Source of the DNA: Bacteroidales bacterium
GTDB lineage: Bacteria > Bacteroidota > Bacteroidia > Bacteroidales > Muribaculaceae
Assembly (NCBI GenBank): GCA_022009815.1
Contig: CP091725.1
Span: 1,488,001 to 1,552,000 of the forward strand
Reading direction: 5' to 3'
DNA length: 64,000 nt
Shown here piece by piece: positions 10,186-18,907 of this stretch (its first letter is position 1; every line of letters begins with the position of its first letter). Under the pieces are notes generated by a model. The model saw nothing but the letters and a program-made list of their open reading frames with translations, made no database searches and was not told the origin of the DNA. The translations under genes were made by a program, and so were the position numbers.

Positions 10186-10778
10186 ATTTCGTCGTTTCTT
10201 CTCAAGTAATCGTTAATCATATTTGTGAGCATAGATTTCGCCCTCGACAGTTGTGACGACGACGATTTCTCGTTTATGCCCAGCCTCGAAGCAATCTCCT
10301 TATGGCTGTAGCCGTCGAAGGCATACATGTTGAGCACCGTTCGGTAACCGTGGGGCAGCGATGTGACCATGCGAAGAATCTCTGCCGCCGGCAACCTGCA
10401 AGTGTCGGGCTCCTCGTCGGGAATGTCGCCCACCGACTCAATGTCGGTCGATTCGGCGTGCTTGTTGCGTCGCAGCCTGTCGAGCGCGGCATTCACCATC
10501 ACCCGCTTCATCCACGCGCGCAGCGAACCCTCACCCTTGTATGAGAACTTGTGGAAGTTTGTCAGCACGTTGACAAATACATCGTGCAGCAAGTCTTCCG
10601 CCTCGTCGCGGTCGGCGAGATAGCGAATGCCGATGGCAAGCATAGTCCCGCTGAAGCATACGTAGAGCTCGCGGCGCGCTGTAGCGTCGCCGCGTCTGCA
10701 TCCTTCGTATATCTCCTCCTCGGTCACGTCTGCTGATGTTCTGACAATTAAACGGAATGATTGCAAATACTGCATCAC
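10182..10778 (-). CDS. ECF-type RNA polymerase sigma-70 factor
   Basis: 198 residues with sigma region 2 (IGIRYLADRDEAEDLLHDVF, NFHKFSYKGEGSLRAWMKRV) and region 4 helix-turn-helix (SLPHGYRTVLNMYAFDGYSH, KEIASRLGINEKSSSSQLSR). It lacks regions 1 and 3, as expected for extracytoplasmic-function sigma factors. The downstream membrane-anchored gene overlaps by ATGA, the usual layout of a sigma factor with its membrane partner. Its regulon cannot be read from the window. Confidence 0.9.
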   Translation of the reverse strand: MMQYLQSFRLIVRTSADVTEEEIYEGCRRGDATARRELYVCFSGTMLAIGIRYLADRDEAEDLLHDVFVNVLTNFHKFSYKGEGSLRAWMKRVMVNAALDRLRRNKHAESTDIESVGDIPDEEPDTCRLPAAEILRMVTSLPHGYRTVLNMYAFDGYSHKEIASRLGINEKSSSSQLSRAKSMLTNMINDYLRRNDEI

Positions 10779-10851
10779 AGTGAATTTTTAATTATTGGCG
10801 AGCAGTATTTTCGCAGTCCGGTCGTTTTAGCGATGAAAGGAAACAGAAATT

Positions 10852-11531
10852 ATGAAAGAAAACAAGCGAAACATATTGGTTGTGATGATAAGTATGATTG
10901 CGGCTATGCTGCTGTTCATGTCGTGCGGAGAAGACGGCGACTACATGACATGCACGTATCCGGCATACAACTCCACAATCGGCTCGTTTGAGAAAGAGTC
11001 GGACGAAGCCTATTATATAGACAGCGACAAAGGCAATAAATTCTATGTGTCCAACTATGGCGATATGCTTGACAAAGGCTATAAAACCGGTCAGCGAGTC
11101 TATGCCGAGTTCAACACGCCTGTTGGAGAGCGACCCTATGTCGGTCAGATAACCGTGTTGCGGACATATCCTGTTTCGGTAAAGAAGTGTCGGCGCTGGA
11201 TGAAAGTATGGGCGACGACCCCATAACCGTTGTCAATCTGTGGAATTCCAAAAATTTTCTGAACGTCCAATATATGCTTGCCTCCAGCAGCACCTATGTG
11301 CATAGCCTTGACCTCGTCACCGTGCCATCGCCCAAAAAGTCCAAGCCCGGCTATCAGTATCTTGAGCTCCGCCACAGTTTGAACGGCGACACCCCGACGA
11401 CCAACATCGTGGGCATCATCTCGTTTGACATAAGCCGCTATCTATCCGATTCCAATCTGAAAGGCTTCATAATAAAAGTGAACGACGGACATGCCGGCGA
11501 CACCTTCGTGCGGTATGACATAGATAAATAA
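10852..11531 (+). CDS. NigD-like lipoprotein, frameshifted
   Basis: About 226 residues after repair. The lipoprotein signal (LLFMSCGEDGD, lipobox Cys near residue 25) is followed by an N-terminal OB-like half (GYKTGQRVYAEFNTP) and a C-terminal half (VNLWNSKNFLNVQYML, FDISRYL) typical of NigD-like proteins. These are Bacteroidales lipoproteins named from a bacteriocin locus and mostly of unknown function. The frame changes at about 11184: one extra G in AAAGAAG gives VKEVSALDESMGDDP and joins both halves. It diverges from the sigma factor gene. Family assignment is from pattern and moderately sure. Confidence 0.75.
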
Positions 11532-11567
11532 ATTCTCTTTTTACGACCGCCGCAAGGCATATGAGCG

Positions 11568-11576
11568 TAACTTTGC
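11568..11576 (+). promoter_or_regulatory. -7 promoter element before the 11594 gene
   Basis: TAACTTTGC matches the TAnnTTTG element exactly. It lies inside the longest possible open frame (ATG 11561), so transcription from it would favour the later ATG at 11594. A clear -33 TTTG is not visible. Confidence 0.5.
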
Positions 11577-11593
11577 CGAAAAAAGAAAATGCT

Positions 11594-12154
11594 ATGGAAA
11601 ACAACGGAATGATTACGCTAACAAAAGCAGAAATGCTTGAGGAATGGAAGAAACGCAAAGGCTTTTACAGCGGAGTGCGGTCGTGTGATGTAGAGCGCGA
11701 GGACGGCGTGGACCTTGACGGCGTGTTGCAGCGCGAGATGGACGATTGGTACAACCAGATGCTCCGCGAGGCCCCGTCGGAGATGCTCCCGATAGAAAAC
11801 ATCGCAAATGAATGCCCTGCAACGGTCGATGCCCGCCGGGCCGTTACAGTGGATTTGCCAGCCAGGTGTGTGCGGGCGCTTGCGTTGAGGCTCGACTGCT
11901 GGGCAGCCGACGTGACGCAGTTTGCCGCTCCCGGCAGCGATGATGCAGAGGCGCAGCGCAGCGAGTGGACGCAGGCAGGGACAGAGCGTCCGGTGGTTGT
12001 GGCAGGAGTGCGCCGCTTGACGGCATATTCAGCCGCGGCAACAGACAAAGCGTCGATAGCCAGCCTCCTGGCAGTCTGCCGTCCATCCGACGGCACCTAC
12101 CGCTTCCGGGCTGACGCCTGGACATGGAAGGACGGAGAGTTTGAGAAAGTTTAG
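11594..12154 (+). CDS. Hypothetical protein
   Basis: 186 residues from ATG 11594, chosen over in-frame ATG 11561 because a -7 promoter element occupies 11568-11576. I do not recognise the family. The N-terminal part is acidic and helical (TLTKAEMLEEWKKRKGF, WYNQMLREAPSEML). The rest is alanine-rich with Trp and Arg (LALRLDCWAADVTQF, YRFRADAWTWKDGEFEKV). There is no signal peptide or transmembrane segment, so it is probably cytosolic. The stop overlaps that of the convergent antiporter gene by four bases. The good codon pattern and dedicated promoter favour a real gene. Confidence 0.55.
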   Translation: MENNGMITLTKAEMLEEWKKRKGFYSGVRSCDVEREDGVDLDGVLQREMDDWYNQMLREAPSEMLPIENIANECPATVDARRAVTVDLPARCVRALALRLDCWAADVTQFAAPGSDDAEAQRSEWTQAGTERPVVVAGVRRLTAYSAAATDKASIASLLAVCRPSDGTYRFRADAWTWKDGEFEKV

Positions 12155-14234
12155 CGGTTTATCGGCTGCGAGAACGCCGGGAGCTGATCCGGCTCGCCCG
12201 TCTGGTCAGGGTAGACAATCATAGTAGAGCAGTTCCCGAAATATTGAGCGAGCATATCGGGCAACTTTTCAAAATCAGGCAGGTAAGACACACCGCCCGG
12301 CCGCGAAGCCGCCGCAATCAGCAAATGGTCGTAATTAACCGAAGCCGAGAGCATCATAAACTCATCCCACGAATCCATCTGCTCGATGCGCACCTTGTCG
12401 GAGTATCCCTGGCGGTCGACAATCAGCCGCACGAACATCGCCGTCTCATGCGAGCAGTGGAAATAAATCTGGCAACCGAGAGTCCGGCCAACTTTCAGCA
12501 CGTGGTTCATCCATTTAGAGAAACCCGGTTCGAACTGCGCTTTCGGCGGAACCGCCACAACGATGCGCCGCAGCGTGTTGAACGGCATCAGCATCTTGAT
12601 CATCACCACCTCCCTGTGCAGCCGCGACAGGAATGCCTCCGAATACGGGCCGCTGTGAGAGTCGGCGGCAGTAAGCTTGCGGTGTATGCCAAGAATTATC
12701 GTGGTGGCCTCCTGCTCCTTCGCTGTGTGGATAACGCCCGTGGCAACGTCGGCACTGTAGCGGCTCACCGTCTTCAGCGTCACGCCCGAGCCAGACGCCG
12801 CCTGAGCCGCCATTTCAAGGAAGCGTTTCCCTGGCGGGCACTTCTCGCCACGTTGCGGTTGTCGGAATCGCTCACCACGTTTACGGCAATGACATTGTCG
12901 GTGTTTTTGGAGTCGCGTATAAGCACCGCAAGGCTGACCAGCTCGAAGAGCGTGTTCGGATTCGACACACTGATAAGCACCCGTTCGCCGTCGGACGTCT
13001 CAGGCTCCGCCGCCTCCATCTCATGGAGCGCCATGCATCGCGACGCCCGTTCGGTGACGATGCTGCTCACTACGCATGTGATAAGAATCAAAGCGATAGC
13101 TCCGTTCAGCACCTCATTCCCCAGCAGGTGAGACCCGTCGGGAAGAATTATGTTGTAGCCCACAAGCGCCACCGCCAGCGTAGCCGCGGCACGCGAAGTG
13201 GACAGACCATACATCAGGCTGCGCTCAGAAACCGACATGCGGCATAACTTCTGTGTCAGCCACGCCGTGATCCATTTAGTCACAATCGCCATCACCACCA
13301 TCACCACCAGCAGCTCCACAGCCTCCCAGCCTCCAAAGAACACCCTCAGGTCAATCATCATGCCCACACCGATAAGGAAGAACGGGATGAACAACGCATT
13401 GCCCACAAACTCAAGGTTGTGCATCAGCGTAGACACGTTTGGAACGAGTCTGTTTAGCACCAGTCCGGCGAGAAACGCTCCGAGGATACCCTCCATGCCG
13501 ACGATTTTCATCAGACCGGCACTGAGGAACATCATCCCAAGCACAAAAATGTATTGCAGCACACCATTGCTGTAGCGGCGGAAGAACCACCGTCCGATGC
13601 GCGGAAAGAAAATGATTACGCAAGCCGTCAGCAAAGCCACCTTCACCACAAGCCACAGCCACAGCAGCGAACCGCTGTCGGCGTCTTTGTACAAACCGCC
13701 GAGGATGGCAAGCAGAAACAGCGTCAGGCAGTCGGTGATTGCCGTCGCCCCCACCGAAATGCTCACACTGCGTTGCCGCGCCATGCCGTAGCGGCTCACG
13801 ATAGGGTAGCTCACCAGCGTGTGGCTCGCATACATGCTTGCCACCAGCATAGCCGGCACAGCCGCATATTTCAGCAACATACTGTTTACGGCATATCCCA
13901 TTGCCATAGGCACGATGAAACCCAGCAGACCGAACACAATCGCCTTGCTCCGGTTCTGCTTGAAGTCGTTCATGTCCATCTCCATGCCCGCGAGAAACAT
14001 GATGTACAGGAGTCCGACGTTGCCGAAAAGCTGGAAACTGCTGTCGCGGACAACGATGTTGAGCCCGTGTTCGCCGATGACCATACCCGCGAGAATCATG
14101 CCGATTATGTGCGGGATGCGCAGCTTGCCGAACACAATTGGCGCAAAAAGGATTATGCCCAACACGATGAAGAAAATCCATGTAGGGTCCTGAACTGGGA
14201 AATATCCTGCTATGTTGCGAATCAATTCAGTCAT
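12151..14234 (-). CDS. Cation/proton antiporter (CPA2/Kef-type), frameshifted
   Basis: About 694 residues after repair. The first roughly 400 form a 12-13 helix monovalent-cation:proton antiporter domain: PHIIGMILAGMVIGEHGLN, LLYIMFLAGMEMDMNDF, GILGAFLAGLVLNRLVPN, FIPFFLIGVGMMIDLRVFF. The C-terminal part resembles two tandem universal-stress-like cytosolic domains (VLISVSNPNTLFELVSLAVL; RRIVVAVPPKAQFEPGF). It probably exchanges Na+ or K+ for H+ across the inner membrane. The frame changes at the CCC run 12829-12831: one more base gives RQGKRFLEMAAQ and joins both parts. ATG 14234 is preferred over TTG 14246. It is convergent with the preceding hypothetical gene. Confidence 0.85.
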
Positions 14235-14296
14235 AATTAAGAACAAAATTAGTTATTTTTCCTAATTGTATATATCCGTACTAATGAAAAAAGTTA

Positions 14297-14305
14297 TAAA
14301 TTTGC
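14297..14305 (+). promoter_or_regulatory. -7 promoter element for asd
   Basis: TAAATTTGC fits TAnnTTTG and lies 32 bases before the asd start. No convincing -33 TTTG stands at the usual distance. Confidence 0.5.
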
Positions 14306-14336
14306 ACCCTACAATCAAAATAAGGATATAAGAGAA

Positions 14337-15341
14337 ATGAAAATTGCAATTGTTGGTGCCAGCGGCGCCGTAGGTCAAGAGTTTTTGCGAGTGCTCGACG
14401 AGCAGAATTTCCCCGTCGACGAGTTGCTGTTGTTCGGATCGAAACGCAGTGCCGGACGAACATACAAATTCCGTGGCAAGGACTATGCCGTGCGTGAGCT
14501 TTGCCACAACGACGACTTCAAAGGAGTGGACATTGCATTTACCTCGGCAGGCGCCGGCACATCAAAAGAATTTGCAGAGACAATAACCAAATACGGCGCG
14601 ACGATGATTGACAACTCATCGGCGTTCCGCATGGACGACGACGTGCCATTGGTAGTGCCCGAAGTCAACGGTGACGACGCATTCAACGCGCCCCGCCACA
14701 TCATCGCCAATCCAAACTGCACGACGATACAGATGGTCGTTGCGCTCAAGCCCATCAACGACCTGTCGCCGATAAGCCGAGTGCATGTTGCGACCTATCA
14801 GGCAGCCAGCGGTGCCGGTGCCGCCGCCATGGACGAGCTCGTCAACCAGTATGCCGAACTCGGAGCAGGAAAAGACGCCACTGTTGAGAAATTCGCATAT
14901 CAGCTTGCATATAACGTAATTCCTCATATCGACGTGTTCCAAGACAACGGATACACAAAGGAGGAAATGAAAATGTACAACGAGACCAAGAAGATAATGC
15001 ATGCCCCGAAGCTCGATGTCAGCGCCATGTGTGTGCGAGTGCCAGTGATGCGCGCCCACAGCGAGGCAATCTGGGTCGAGACAGAACGCCCGATAAGCGT
15101 AGACGAAGCCCGCAAGGCATTTGAGGCGGCTGAAGGAGTCGTTGTCATCGACAATCCGGCAGAGAAACAGTATCCGATGCCGCTGTTTACGGCAGGCAAA
15201 GATCCCGTTTACGTTGGCCGTATCCGCAAGGATCTCGCCAATGAAAAGGGCTTGAGTTTCTGGGTGGTAGGCGACCAGATAAAGAAAGGCGCCGCGCTCA
15301 ATGCCGTGCAGATAGCACAGCATCTCATCAAGAAAGACTAA
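14337..15341 (+). CDS. asd: Aspartate-semialdehyde dehydrogenase
   Basis: Second step from aspartate to lysine/diaminopimelate, threonine and methionine: NADPH-dependent reduction of aspartyl phosphate. 334 residues, normal length. The Rossmann motif VGASGAVGQEFLRVL opens the protein; the nucleophile is Cys 128 in ANPNCTTIQ; substrate-binding TYQAASGAGAAAMDEL and the basic/His motif RVPVMRAHSEAIWVET follow. It is monocistronic between a promoter and a perfect hairpin terminator. The frame is intact. Confidence 0.96.
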   Translation: MKIAIVGASGAVGQEFLRVLDEQNFPVDELLLFGSKRSAGRTYKFRGKDYAVRELCHNDDFKGVDIAFTSAGAGTSKEFAETITKYGATMIDNSSAFRMDDDVPLVVPEVNGDDAFNAPRHIIANPNCTTIQMVVALKPINDLSPISRVHVATYQAASGAGAAAMDELVNQYAELGAGKDATVEKFAYQLAYNVIPHIDVFQDNGYTKEEMKMYNETKKIMHAPKLDVSAMCVRVPVMRAHSEAIWVETERPISVDEARKAFEAAEGVVVIDNPAEKQYPMPLFTAGKDPVYVGRIRKDLANEKGLSFWVVGDQIKKGAALNAVQIAQHLIKKD

Positions 15342-15361
15342 AGAATAAGGAAATATAGAAT

Positions 15362-15399
15362 AAGACTGTAGGCAAGGACACTTGCCTACAGTCTTTTAT
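15362..15399 (+). terminator. Perfect hairpin terminator of asd, overlapping the AraC gene's stop
   Basis: A 15-bp perfect stem (15362-15376 with 15381-15395, loop GACA) is followed by TTT. The stop codon and last codons of the convergent AraC-type gene (stop 15386-15388) lie inside the right arm. Confidence 0.9.
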
Positions 15400-16309
15400 A
15401 TTGGCTTGGAGTCATACCCGTGTGGTGCTTGAAATACTTTCCGAAAAACGACTGGTTTGGGAAATTCAGGCTATAGGCAATCTCCTGCACGTTCATGGTT
15501 GAATATTTCAGCAGGTTTTTCGCTTCGAGAATCACGTAGTGGTTTATCCAGTCGGCAGCAGTCTGTCCGCTTGCCTTCTTGATCAGAGTGGTGAAGTATT
15601 TTGGCGACAGGTGCATCTGTTCGGCGTAGAATCCCACGCTTCTCTCCTTCTTGTAGTTTGCGCCGAGCAGCAGCATAAACTCCTTGAAGTAGCCCGCATT
15701 TTTGCTGAACGCCTCCTGGTCAAGCATCTTGGTCTCTCCGGTGTTTTTGTCAACGGCGCGTCCCACCTTAAAGAACAAAGCGGAAATCAGACATCGCAGA
15801 ATGTCGTTCGACAGCGCGTCCTCCTCGTTGTTGCGGATTTCGTCGGCTATGGAATCAATCAGGCATTCCGTTTCTTTGAAAGCCTCCGGCTCGAGTTGCA
15901 TGCACTGCGCGTATTTCAGCGCCAGCAGTTTCTGAGCCATCGGCTTCACGTCGAGACTCATGTCGCGAATCAGGTTCAGGTCGATCACAGCCACCTGCAC
16001 CGCACAGTTGTCGACGCGCGATGCCCGCATTATCTGTCCCGGGAAATTGATGTAGAGCGTTCCCGGTTTCAGGTCGAATTCTTCAGAATTGGTGGAAATG
16101 GAAACCTCGCCCCTGTCGCAGCATATCAAGATGAACGCATTTACGCTGAACGGATGCACGAAAGAGATGTCGGCATGTTCGCCGCCGACAGCCGAGCGCC
16201 GACCGATAAGCAGGCCATGGCGATAGACATCGTCTTTGTCGGGCTTGAAAATCGACATCAGCTTGTCGAGCGGCAGGCATGGGATTTCCTTTATCAGTTC
16301 CTTTTCCAT
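15386..16309 (-). CDS. AraC-family transcriptional regulator
   Basis: 307 residues: an N-terminal cupin-like sensing domain (FVHPFSVNAFILICCDRGEV, FDLKPGTLYINFPGQIM) and a C-terminal AraC double helix-turn-helix (VGFYAEQMHLSPKYFTTLIK; MNVQEIAYSLNFPNQSFFGK; TGMTPSQYKRL). DNA-binding activator or repressor, ligand unknown. It starts only four bases after the GlmU-like gene ends on the same strand, so the two may be cotranscribed. Its 3' end lies in the asd terminator hairpin. Confidence 0.92.
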   Translation of the reverse strand: MEKELIKEIPCLPLDKLMSIFKPDKDDVYRHGLLIGRRSAVGGEHADISFVHPFSVNAFILICCDRGEVSISTNSEEFDLKPGTLYINFPGQIMRASRVDNCAVQVAVIDLNLIRDMSLDVKPMAQKLLALKYAQCMQLEPEAFKETECLIDSIADEIRNNEEDALSNDILRCLISALFFKVGRAVDKNTGETKMLDQEAFSKNAGYFKEFMLLLGANYKKERSVGFYAEQMHLSPKYFTTLIKKASGQTAADWINHYVILEAKNLLKYSTMNVQEIAYSLNFPNQSFFGKYFKHHTGMTPSQYKRL

Positions 16310-16313
16310 AGAT

Positions 16314-17508
16314 TTATTTGTAATTGTCAGCGATGTTGTAGATAGACTCGAATATAGCCTTGTCGTCGTCGGACAGCGTCACGCCACGGCGCGCCATCAT
16401 CCGTTTTGCCGTGTCGAAGAATTTGTTGACCGACACGTCGGAATAGCCCGCCACGCTGCCTTCGGAGAACGACGCCACAAAGTTGCGCGGGAATCCGGCG
16501 CCGTGCACGTTCACGCCCACACCGATTACGGTGGCGGTGTTGAACATGCAGTTGATGCCAGCCTTCGAGTGGTCGCCCATGAATAGTCCGCAGTGTATCA
16601 GCCCTGTCCGCATAAACCTGTGTGTGCGGTAGTTCCAAAGCTTAATCTCCGTGTAGTCGTTTCAGATTAGAGGCATTTGTTCCCGCTCCGATGTTGCACC
16701 ACTCACCAATCACGGCGTTTCCCAGGTATCCGTCGTGCGCCTTGTTGCTGAATCCCAGCATCACAACGTTGCTCAGTTCGCCACCCACCTTGCAGTGTGG
16801 TCCGATAGTGGTCGCTCCGTAGATTTTTGCGCCCATGTTCACCTGTGCGTGGCTGCAAGCCGCAAACGGCGCGCGTATGCACGAACCCTCCATCACCACA
16901 GCGTCCTTACCTATATATATAGGACCATCGTTTGTGTTCAGGTATGTCCCCTCTATCGACGCGCCCTCCTCGATGAAGATTGCCGGAAGTCCGTCGTCGA
17001 GCATCCTCGGTCCGATTACCGTGCACGATTCAGGCAGCGGCTGCGATTGGCGTCCGGCCGTCAGCGTTTTGAAGTCGCGCTTTATTTCACAATCGTTTTT
17101 AAGGAAAATGTCGTAGAGGAAGTGGACAGCGGAAAACTCAGAGTCGTATCTGCATATTGTTGCGAAATTTCTCGCATCGAAATCGCAACGGCATCCGCAG
17201 AAAGCCAAAAGCTCGTCGCCCGCCATCAAGGCCGTCCCCACAGACAGGTTGCCGATGGCTTCCGCCAACGAGTCGTCGGGAAGTATGTGCCCGGCGATGA
17301 ATGTAGAGCAATCAGCGTCGGTGGTGGGGTATTTCTTTGAAAGATACGGCATTGTCAGAGCCGACACGACGGCGTCGGGGAAGCGCATCTGCCATTTCTG
17401 GCGTATTGTCATTATGCCAATCCGGATGTCGGCGAGCGGCCGCGTGTATGTGATTGGCAGCAAGTCGGTCCAGACGTTTTTGTCGTCGAATAATATCAAG
17501 TTGCGCAT
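16314..17508 (-). CDS. GlmU-like UDP-N-acetylglucosamine diphosphorylase / acetyltransferase, frameshifted
   Basis: About 397 residues. The N-terminal part (MRNLILFDDKNVWTDLLPIT, YTRPLADIRIGI) and C-terminal left-handed beta-helix (GPIYIGKDAVVMEGSCIR, GAKIYGATTIGPHCKVGGE, AVIGEWCNIGAGTNASNL) match the short alternative GlmU of Bacteroidota. That enzyme is thought to make UDP-GlcNAc for peptidoglycan and LPS. The N-terminus lacks the classical LAAGxGTRM loop, as in that family. The frame changes at the AAA run 16657-16659. After correction the helix continues as NDYTEIKLWNYRTH and FMGDHSKAGINCMFNTATVI. Exact activity is inferred from family membership. Confidence 0.82.
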
Positions 17509-17700
17509 AGTCGTAATAGTTTGAGGTTGCTAAGATACAAACTTAATTCGTACTGCTCAAATTTTGCCCTGTGAAATTAGAAACCGTCCGGATTCTCGTC
17601 TGGAATAGTTAAAAATATATAAAACTGCATATCAAACCCCCTTAAAATGGCAAAACCGCGGCGCAGACGCCGGAAAAATGATGAAAATGGGTCAAAAACA

Positions 17701-17733
17701 TTTGGCAGTTAGCAAATTATGGAGTAACTTTGC
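17701..17733 (+). promoter_or_regulatory. Promoter of the ribosomal protein cluster
   Basis: TTTG (17701-17704), 20 bases, then TAACTTTGC (17725-17733): a canonical Bacteroidota promoter. The remaining leader to rpsL (about 17740-17876) is AT-rich near the end with one GC-rich segment (17799-17822). A short frame at 17678-17875 crosses the promoter and is not taken as a gene. Apart from the promoter, the 368-base gap 17509-17876 shows nothing else convincing. Confidence 0.85.
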
Positions 17734-17876
17734 AACGCTTTTCGAGCGGAAAATGCGTCCTCGCGGCTGTAATCACCTAATAATAAAGGGTGTAGAGCCG
17801 GCGAGCGGTAGCGCCGCCCGATTGAAAATGCGAAAAAAGAGATTAATTAACAGTAATAAAAAAGAAAAGAACTAAA

Positions 17877-18266
17877 ATGCCTACTATTCAGCAATTAGTA
17901 AGAAAAGGGCGCGTAGTTTTGAAAGACAAGAGCAAATCGCCGGCGTTGGACAGCTGTCCGCAGCGTCGTGGCGTTTGTGTGCGTGTCTACACAACTACTC
18001 CAAAAAAGCCTAACTCGGCAATGCGTAAAGTTGCGCGTGTAAGATTGACAAACGGTAAAGAGGTGAACTCTTACATCCCAGGAGAAGGCCACAACTTGCA
18101 GGAACACTCAATCGTGATGGTTCGCGGCGGACGTGTGAAAGACCTTCCAGGTGTGCGTTATCACATCGTACGCGGCACATTGGATACAGCCGGTGTTGCA
18201 GGCAGAACACAGCGTCGTTCGAAATACGGAGCGAAGCGTCCTAAGGCAGGTGCAGCCAAGAAGTAA
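17877..18266 (+). CDS. rpsL: 30S ribosomal protein S12
   Basis: 129 residues; decoding-centre protein of the small subunit. TPKKPNSAMRKVARV and GGRVKDLPGVRYH are conserved, and both lysines whose mutation gives streptomycin resistance elsewhere are wild type. It is the first gene of the fused str-S10-spc-alpha cluster and lies behind the cluster's clear promoter. No Shine-Dalgarno sequence precedes the start (AAAAGAAAAGAACTAAA), as usual in this phylum. Confidence 0.98.
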   Translation: MPTIQQLVRKGRVVLKDKSKSPALDSCPQRRGVCVRVYTTTPKKPNSAMRKVARVRLTNGKEVNSYIPGEGHNLQEHSIVMVRGGRVKDLPGVRYHIVRGTLDTAGVAGRTQRRSKYGAKRPKAGAAKK

Positions 18267-18411
18267 TATCTAAACAGCACAAAGAGATAAACAAAACGAG
18301 TCGAAACGAGTTTTTTGTTTATTGGATTATTCGGCGGAGTAAACACGGCAAGAGAGCCGCGTTGAAGATGCAAAGAGCAACCAAACGAACAAAAACGAAT
18401 TTATTAGAAAA

Positions 18412-18888
18412 ATGAGAAAGGCAAAACCTAAAAAAAGAATCATCTTGCCGGATCCAAAATTCGGAGACACAAGAGTTACTAAATTTGTGAATCACTTGAT
18501 GTATGACGGAAAGAAGAACACCGCATACACAATATTCTACAGCGCATTGGAGACTGTGAAGTCGAAATTGCCTAACGAAGAAAAGACAGCGCTCGAAATC
18601 TGGAAAGCAGCGCTTGAGAATATTACACCGCAAGTGGAGGTTAAGTCTCGCCGTGTAGGTGGTGCTACCTTCCAGGTTCCTACAGAGATCCGTCCGGATC
18701 GTAAGGAGTCAATTTCAATGAAAAATCTAATCATCTTCGCCCGCAAGCGTGGAGGCAAAACGATGAGCGACAAGCTCGCAGCAGAAATCGTTGACGCATT
18801 CAACGAGCAGGGTGGCGCATTCAAACGTAAGGAAGACATGCACCGTATGGCTGAGGCCAACCGTGCTTTCGCACATTTTAGATTTTAA
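18412..18888 (+). CDS. rpsG: 30S ribosomal protein S7
   Basis: 158 residues; nucleates assembly of the 16S rRNA 3' domain. RKAKPKKRIILPDPKFGDTR and MAEANRAFAHFRF are the typical ends. The 145-base gap after rpsL has no reading frame but holds an AT-rich imperfect inverted repeat (about 18287-18322, ATAAACAAAA against TTTTTTGTTTAT). That repeat could attenuate or process the transcript (inference). Confidence 0.98.
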   Translation: MRKAKPKKRIILPDPKFGDTRVTKFVNHLMYDGKKNTAYTIFYSALETVKSKLPNEEKTALEIWKAALENITPQVEVKSRRVGGATFQVPTEIRPDRKESISMKNLIIFARKRGGKTMSDKLAAEIVDAFNEQGGAFKRKEDMHRMAEANRAFAHFRF

Positions 18889-18907
18889 TTTGAATAAATA
18901 AACAACA

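Noticed and set aside
17678..17875. A 65-residue leader peptide before rpsL
   Set aside because: The frame starts upstream of the promoter's -7 element, so the main transcript would not contain its start.
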